Shown piece by piece: positions 58,504 through 64,000 of a stretch of 64,000 nt of DNA. This DNA comes from Ambrosia x helenae (Eukaryota; Streptophyta; Magnoliopsida; Asterales; Asteraceae): the NCBI GenBank assembly GCA_030844895.1, contig CM061233.1, positions 54,923,453-54,987,452 of the forward strand, in the 5' to 3' direction. The notes beneath the pieces are model-generated. The model worked only from the letters and a program-made list of their open reading frames with translations. It was not told the DNA's origin and did not search any database. A program made the position numbers and the translations under genes. Position 1 is the stretch's first letter. Each line of letters begins with the position of its first letter.

Positions 58504-60217
58504 GAGCATTCACTTATAGGCTAAAGTACGCCCCCACAAGTCACTAGGAAATTTCAAATACTTGAGCTAGTCAAAGTTTCCTATGGAAACAATCCCAATG
58601 TTTTATATCATTAATATTTATATTTGTTTATCATTTGAAGACTCAATTTAATCACTTGATGTTTCATATGCCATTATTCATTGATCATTCGCTTTTGAAT
58701 TCTTATCATCATTATTAAAACTTTTTGTTCGTTTTATTATCACATTAAAGCTTATATTATATCTCCATGTTTACAAACCTACTTGATCAAAGTCACAGTA
58801 TATCCTTAAATCTCTAAAACGATTAATTTGACAACTTATCCTATAAGTGTTTTTTTCACAAAGCCTATTCGCCAAATTAGAACACACTTTATATACACCT
58901 TGTGTCTTGAAACAAGTAGCCACCATGAGCCCAAAGAGATGCCTTAACGATCCTTACAAACAAATGATCTTTTAATGTCTAAATTTTCGTAGAAGTTTGA
59001 AAATTAAAAGGTTTCAAGTTGACCCAATAACACGTAGATTTTCTCAACATTTCATAATAATTAAAAATTTTCGACTTTAATAAGATTTCAACCTACAAGT
59101 TAAATAAATGTCTAAATACGAAAAATTCTATTTTCCAAAATTCATCAAGGCATCTGAAATCATTCACAACCTTCACGCCATTTTAAATTTTGGTCTTTTG
59201 AAACACATTAGAATTACACATACTTCATGAAATGGTTTCATCTTGCGTTTTATAAACTTGTATTGCAACTTTCACAAATCAAATGTAAACCTTTTGTTTT
59301 CATATGACCTACTCAATATATGTTTTCGGGAGAAACTTGCAACTAATAATATGCCTTATAACACTTTTCAAACTTGACTTCTCGTAAACACATGAAAATG
59401 TGTACCTACGAAATCTTTTCATGTGAACCTGTTTTGAATCTAAGACACACTTCGATTTCTAAAATGTTATTCTCATGCATTACAACTATTCCTTCAACTA
59501 TATCATAAAGTTCGAGTACACTTCGAAAATTTACTTTTCACACTTGTACGCTTTCAGTCGCAAAACTTTTGGTTTAAACAATGGACATATCCTCTTATCA
59601 AAATGTTGCTAACTGTCTTTCATTGTATAATGCATATATGTAAAATTACTAAAATTTAACTCGCATGCTAGTAGGCTATACACTGTTCCGTGCACTTTTC
59701 ATTCACAGTAAATTTAATTATTAACCTTACACCATTCTATTATAGTTACGTTCGCACCTTATCTTATTATTCTCGTATCATTTTTTTGGTGGTTATTCTC
59801 ACACTTTATTCACAACTATTCTCGCATTAGTATTAGTAGTTATTTTTACAACACTGGTTTTGAGCATTAATTTAACTCGTTTACTTTCATTTTGTGCAAA
59901 TTGTGCGATTTACTCAATTTACGTTATGTTATCCTTTCAATCGAAATTTTATGCTATGCTTATATACTTACATGAACGCATATTTGGTATGCATATTTTT
60001 TTTTCTTTCTGTTGTGAGCAAAACCCTGTTATACTTTACATTATTTTGTTCATTATCGTGGCCAATGAACATACTAGTTGATAACTCGTATGAGATCTAA
60101 GCCAGTGCCCACGTACGACTCGGATTAGAGTATTTCTTTAATCTGAGGGGAACGGTGTAAATCTCGGAGTTATCAATATGGGTGTTTAAAGCCCAACGAT
60201 GTGAATAGAAATTTACC
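58504..60217 (+). other. Noncoding interior of the coding-free element
   Basis: AT-rich with no conserved domain in any frame. The hydrophobic short frames near 59860-60100 have no family signature and look like chance. Confidence 0.6.
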
Positions 60218-60327
60218 GGTTAAAGGTGAACCTGAAAGGGAAGAACCTCTAACCATGTCTATTACTTACCTGTTACTCTCATTACGGTTAAAGGGTAAAC
60301 CCGAAAGGGAAGGACCTCTAACCATGT
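60218..60327 (+). repeat. Tandem pair of GAAA-tetraloop hairpins
   Basis: Two 42-base copies, 60218-60259 and 60286-60327. Each is bounded by GGTTAAAGG and CCTCTAACC, which pair with one mismatch, and contains an inner CCU/GGG or CCC/GGG stem closing a GAAA tetraloop (60231-60240 and 60300-60309). Confidence 0.6.
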
Positions 60328-60448
60328 CATGGTTAACCATTATTTCATTACAGTGGCTATTACACATTGGTTGCACACATTTCTTTCTAGTATTACTTAG
60401 GATAGTGTTATGGAAAAGCATAACACCCAAGTGTAAGGTAAATCGATG

Positions 60449-60464
60449 ATTACGGTCCGGAACG
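60449..60464 (+). promoter_or_regulatory. Conserved 3' block
   Basis: ATTACGGTCCGGAACG followed by TTACAGGTAC 12 bases later. The same block, in the element's sense, is present at 4435-4452 and 24604-24619. Confidence 0.6.
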
Positions 60465-60845
60465 CAATCATGGGCTTACAGGTACATGAGGGTGGTGTGT
60501 AATTCTATTTAGGCTATTGGTGGGCAATCAGTACGAGTCCAAAATATCGGTAGTGTGGTGGGTTAGCTGCGGTACACCCTATATATAAGCACTAACGATA
60601 CTGCGGAAGCGGACTAGGAGTTTGACCAAGAACCTACCCATTACTTTATAGTTACCTCTTCATTAGATCGTTAACTAATAGCTAGCATTTTCGATAAGAA
60701 CGTTCTTACACGAGCTTCAATTCATCTTCCTAGGGTCCTTCTCTTGACCACCCACATAGAAAACACGAACCTTGTGTACTCTTACACTCTCAATTATTTC
60801 GATACTTGTTACATGCTCTAATAACGTTCAGTCAGAAACCTTTCT

Positions 60846-60859
60846 AAAGTAGGGGAGAC
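60846..60859 (+). other. Extra polypurine tract copy
   Basis: AAAGTAGGGGAGAC, identical to the true tract at 61115-61128 but 269 bases upstream and not next to an LTR. Confidence 0.6.
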
Positions 60860-61093
60860 TACTTCATTAGTACCTCTGCCCCTCACCAGTTACACATTCC
60901 CAAATCCTTTCACATTTAAACTCTCAATTTCTTAATCTCGGGTCAACTGTCAAAGATTTTGAAACTTTTACTTTGGGATATTAGACAACTATTTTAAATT
61001 TTGTCAAATCATAAATGATGAAATTTTCCTTTAAAAATCTAGTTAACTTTTACAACGCCTTTTGTTTCATAAAAAAAACCCTCACTTGAGAGT

Positions 61094-61128
61094 AATTTCG
61101 AGACGAAATTTTCTAAAGTAGGGGAGAC
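61094..61128 (+). other. Hairpin and polypurine tract
   Basis: Hairpin AATTTCG, loop AGA, CGAAATT (61094-61110), then AAAGTAGGGGAGAC (61115-61128) touching the 3' LTR. The third base pair of the stem is T-A here and C-G in the gag-only elements, with pairing kept. Confidence 0.85.
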
Positions 61129-62852
61129 TGTGACAACCGTTACCCTCATCTTTCCATAAGTTGTCAAATCTAGTCCTCGTACTTTTCGTATATCTCAAAT
61201 TAATATAAGTTTTCAATTGTTGATAGGTTAAAACTAAACCATCATGATTTTTAATTACACATTTTGTTACTAGAAATTACTTTGAGGACAAACTTAACTA
61301 AAGGGTTATTATCATTAATTGATAAATGGCAATCCTAACGTTTTTTCACAACTTGTCATTATTAATATTATTATTATTATTATTTTTCTTGTAATATCAT
61401 ATAGAGATAGCATATTTGGAGTTGGTTGGTGACCTTAAATTACAGATGGTATGACACTTCATTATAGAATTGTTGTTGGGTATTAATTAATTAACTCTTT
61501 ATTTTTCCTAATTAAACCCGTTTCTTTCGTTTCGTAACAGTCATTAGTCATAAACTCATAAACTCATGATATGTAAATCTCACACTATTAGTTTTTTTTT
61601 AATAATGCCCAAATTAATAATTGTGTACTCTTCAAATATTCTTTTGAAATCTAGACTTGCCATATTATTAAAATATGCAAGTATCTGAAATAGTCCGACT
61701 TATAAACATTTCCTCATGAAACAAGCACCTTTTGAGTTTCAATGATAGGAGAGAATTGTATAATTAATTTTCAAGACTATAGTTCTAAGACTATTAAGAT
61801 TATCTTTATATATTTTAATATGCTTTAACAATCATCATGACCGTTTCACATATGAACCATTTACAAATAATGAAATTAAATCACTAATCAAAGCTCAATT
61901 GATTGCACCAAGACTAGGGGAACAATAAAGCTCAATACCCAAATCGAGTAATGCCAACCAATACCCTTCACTCCCTCTATATTATAGAAACCGACAAGCT
62001 TCACCAAGACCCGCATCCACCGCCATTGCCATCACTATGCCATGAGTCGGTTTGCCATCTCCTTGGTAAGCGGTTATTACCACCACGATCGCCGCCTCAT
62101 ATGTTTCAGCATTCGTGATCTTTGATCACAACCAACCTTTGTTTAAATTGTTACCGTTGCGCTACGCCGCCTGTGTGAGATCGTCGGAATTCCTTTCAAC
62201 CACTTTAGTGTTCGGTTAACCAACACCATCCGCGCCCATTTGTTAACTCTGTTTCTTTCGATTACAGAAGGTAATATTGTTGAAACTTGGATATCATATT
62301 TTTTTTCTATATAAGACTATTTTGGGTTCTAACTAAAAATAAATAAATAAATTCTAAACATTTTGATGATGATCCATGTACTGTTCAAGAATTGAAATCA
62401 TGGATTTAAAATGGCATGGATCGTTGGAAAAGATAACGAGGTTCTAATTTTGGTAACAATGATTATTTAATGTTTCGAAGTCTTATAGAATGTTTTTTTT
62501 ATTGATTTGAAACCAATGCATTTTTTTTCCTTGAAACCCACATAACGAACATGTAATCATCACCAACGATTCATGATGTTAGTCTCGGATAAATCAAAAA
62601 CTACATATATTTTGCGCGAACGTTATAAAATAACATTAATAGATGTAAGTTGTTAATCTTAACTTATTTAGGTTCAAGCAAACGTCATTGAATGTCGTCG
62701 ATTTCTTGCAAGTTCAATCAACGTGAGTATATCTTTCCCTTTTCTTACTGTTTTACTATTTCGGGATGATTCATGTACCTATTGATCAAGTTTTATTTCT
62801 TATACTTAATGCAATTCTCATGTGTGTTTGCCTTATGTGATTTGGTGTGTAT
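61129..62852 (+). repeat. 3' LTR of the coding-free element, interrupted
   Basis: Matches 55726 to about 57440 with few differences, then is broken by the element starting at 62853. Confidence 0.9.
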
Positions 62853-64000
62853 TGTGACATCCGTCACCTCCATCTTTAAACAATTGTCAAATTTTAGTCC
62901 CTACACTTTTCAACGTTTTTGAGTTTATTAAAATATGAGTTACTTTTAAGTCAAAAATTTAAACGTTTACTGAATGTGAGAATTTCTTTGTCAAAACTTA
63001 CGAAATACAAACTTAATTAATTATTTGATAAGTTTCAAGAATAAAAAAAAAATATGTTTTTAAAACTTTTAGGTAAGTGAGTTAACTTTGGTTAACTTTG
63101 GTTAACTCTTATGAAGGAAAACACTAACCAAATCATCATACAACTAACAAACTAACTACAGGGGCTATTCTGTCATTTTTGAAAGTTTAAAAAAAAATTA
63201 ATTCCCTCCTGCCATCCTTCGCTTTTCCGGCCAAGGTTTTCCGGCCACCGGAAACTATGTCCGGCCACCCACTAGTAGTTGTAATAACATGTATTAACTT
63301 CGTTTTGTCGTGGATTTTCGTTTTCCCATCTTTACCCAACAGTTTCGAATCATAATTGGTGGAATTTACGCGTGTTAATCACAATAATCAAGTGTAACCG
63401 TCGGCCATAATGAACCATCAAAAACTTTACGTTTTAAATCAAAATCTTATAAATACTTGACATCATTCGTTTTCTGCACCTCCAAACATCATAACCCACT
63501 TTAAAACGAAGCTTAAACACGACCATGAACCTCCTTAATCGAGCCATAAGAGGCGGCCGTTTTTTTTCTTCTTTTCGAGCATCAATCGTTGTTGTAAGTT
63601 CATGTTTATCATGCCATTTTACTTAGAATAGTCCTAGGATCAAAAGCCCCTTATTACAGATGATCAATCACGTGTGTATTGGGTTATTGAATTTGGGGGT
63701 TAGGGTTATGGTTCTTGGTTGACATTTGGGGAAGAAGATGAAGTTGGTATTATTATATAAATACAATTTTTATTAAAACCTTTCATCATGTGGGTCTTGT
63801 GGTGTAGTGGTTTGTATGTTGGGTTTTGTTTGAATGGACCCGAGTTCGACCCCTCATGCCAGCGGGTCTGAGTACATTTTTTTTCTTTTTTTTTCTTTTT
63901 GAACTTTCTTTTTATTATTTATTTAAATACCTTAATCTTCTAATATTCATAATAAATCCAATTTTGATCCAAAAATTATGAAAATTTAGGTGTAGCTTCT
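62853..64000 (+). mobile_element. LTR of another element, running out of the window
   Basis: Starts TGTGACATCCGTCACC, the inverse of the end of the solo LTR at 52458, so it is of the same family. It contains a tRNA-like module at 63790-63870. Whether it is solo or a full element cannot be seen. TGTAT (62848-62852) is the expected left target duplication. Confidence 0.8.
63790..63870 (+). other. tRNA-like module A in the last LTR
   Basis: TGGTGTAGTGGT, 11 of 12 positions of the A-box consensus, then AGTTCGACCCC, one mismatch from the B-box. It is in the sense of the LTR, like the module at 51412-51480. Confidence 0.55.

Larger units (their letters stand above)
55726..62852 (+). mobile_element. 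Coding-free LTR retrotransposon (LARD-like), truncated
   Basis: A plus-strand element with a 2,238-bp 5' LTR, an initiator-Met primer site, a 3.2-kb interior and a polypurine tract. The 3' LTR is interrupted at 62852 by another LTR element. The interior has no gag or pol even in decayed form. It shares primer site, leader box, 3' block, hairpin and polypurine tract with the gag-only elements, so it probably depends on proteins from related elements. The remaining 3' LTR should lie beyond the window. Confidence 0.85.

Noticed and set aside
59860..60100. Two overlapping hydrophobic 70-residue frames
   Set aside because: T-rich DNA readily gives hydrophobic frames. They overlap in different frames and have no family signature.

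Overview
This is plant nuclear DNA, most likely a eudicot. The overall style of the repeats suggests Asteraceae, but that is an impression and not shown by the sequence. It is AT-rich, carries almost no host genes, and is filled with LTR retrotransposons, Helitrons, TIR elements and microsatellites. Many insertions can be delimited to the base by target-site duplications (TSDs).

Layout. 1-1836 and 8914-9326 are an old minus-strand LTR element split by a complete gag-only element (1837-8908, TSD GTTTG). 9327-13650 is a small genic island: a two-exon secreted protein with a beta-trefoil-like C-terminal half (10851-12063) and an 88-residue plant protein (12784-13050). 13651-41484 is one broken minus-strand copia element, opened by three later insertions: a second gag-only element (15732-29225, TSD ACAAC), a tRNA-Asp-primed element (31451-38304, TSD GTAAC), and a TIR element (about 39292-40325). 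The second gag-only element carries a 6.1 kb Helitron in its left LTR (18241-24383). That Helitron contains a 5'-truncated LINE and two hAT-like MITEs. 42062-46970 holds a CACTA end and a decayed gypsy element. 49098-54488 is a possible TIR-ended unit whose reading frame is split by a solo LTR (49722-52458, TSD GCCAT); it ends in a 1.25 kb GTA/GTG array. 54543-55426 has two Helitron ends. 55726-62852 is an LTR element with no coding capacity, cut off in its 3' LTR by another LTR element that leaves the window (62853-64000).

How the parts relate. The two gag-only elements and the coding-free element share the same initiator-Met primer site, a 20-base leader box, a block near the 3' end, a hairpin plus polypurine tract, and the LTR terminus. 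The solo LTR also shares that terminus. This fits a set of non-autonomous elements that use common proteins; the intact 397-residue Gag at 24938-26131 is a candidate supplier. The most unusual structure is in the coding-free element at 58180-58423: four stem-loops of identical architecture, with compensated stems and GUGANA hexaloops, placed where a packaging signal would be expected. The LTRs of these elements also carry recurring tRNA-like modules with A- and B-box-like promoter motifs.
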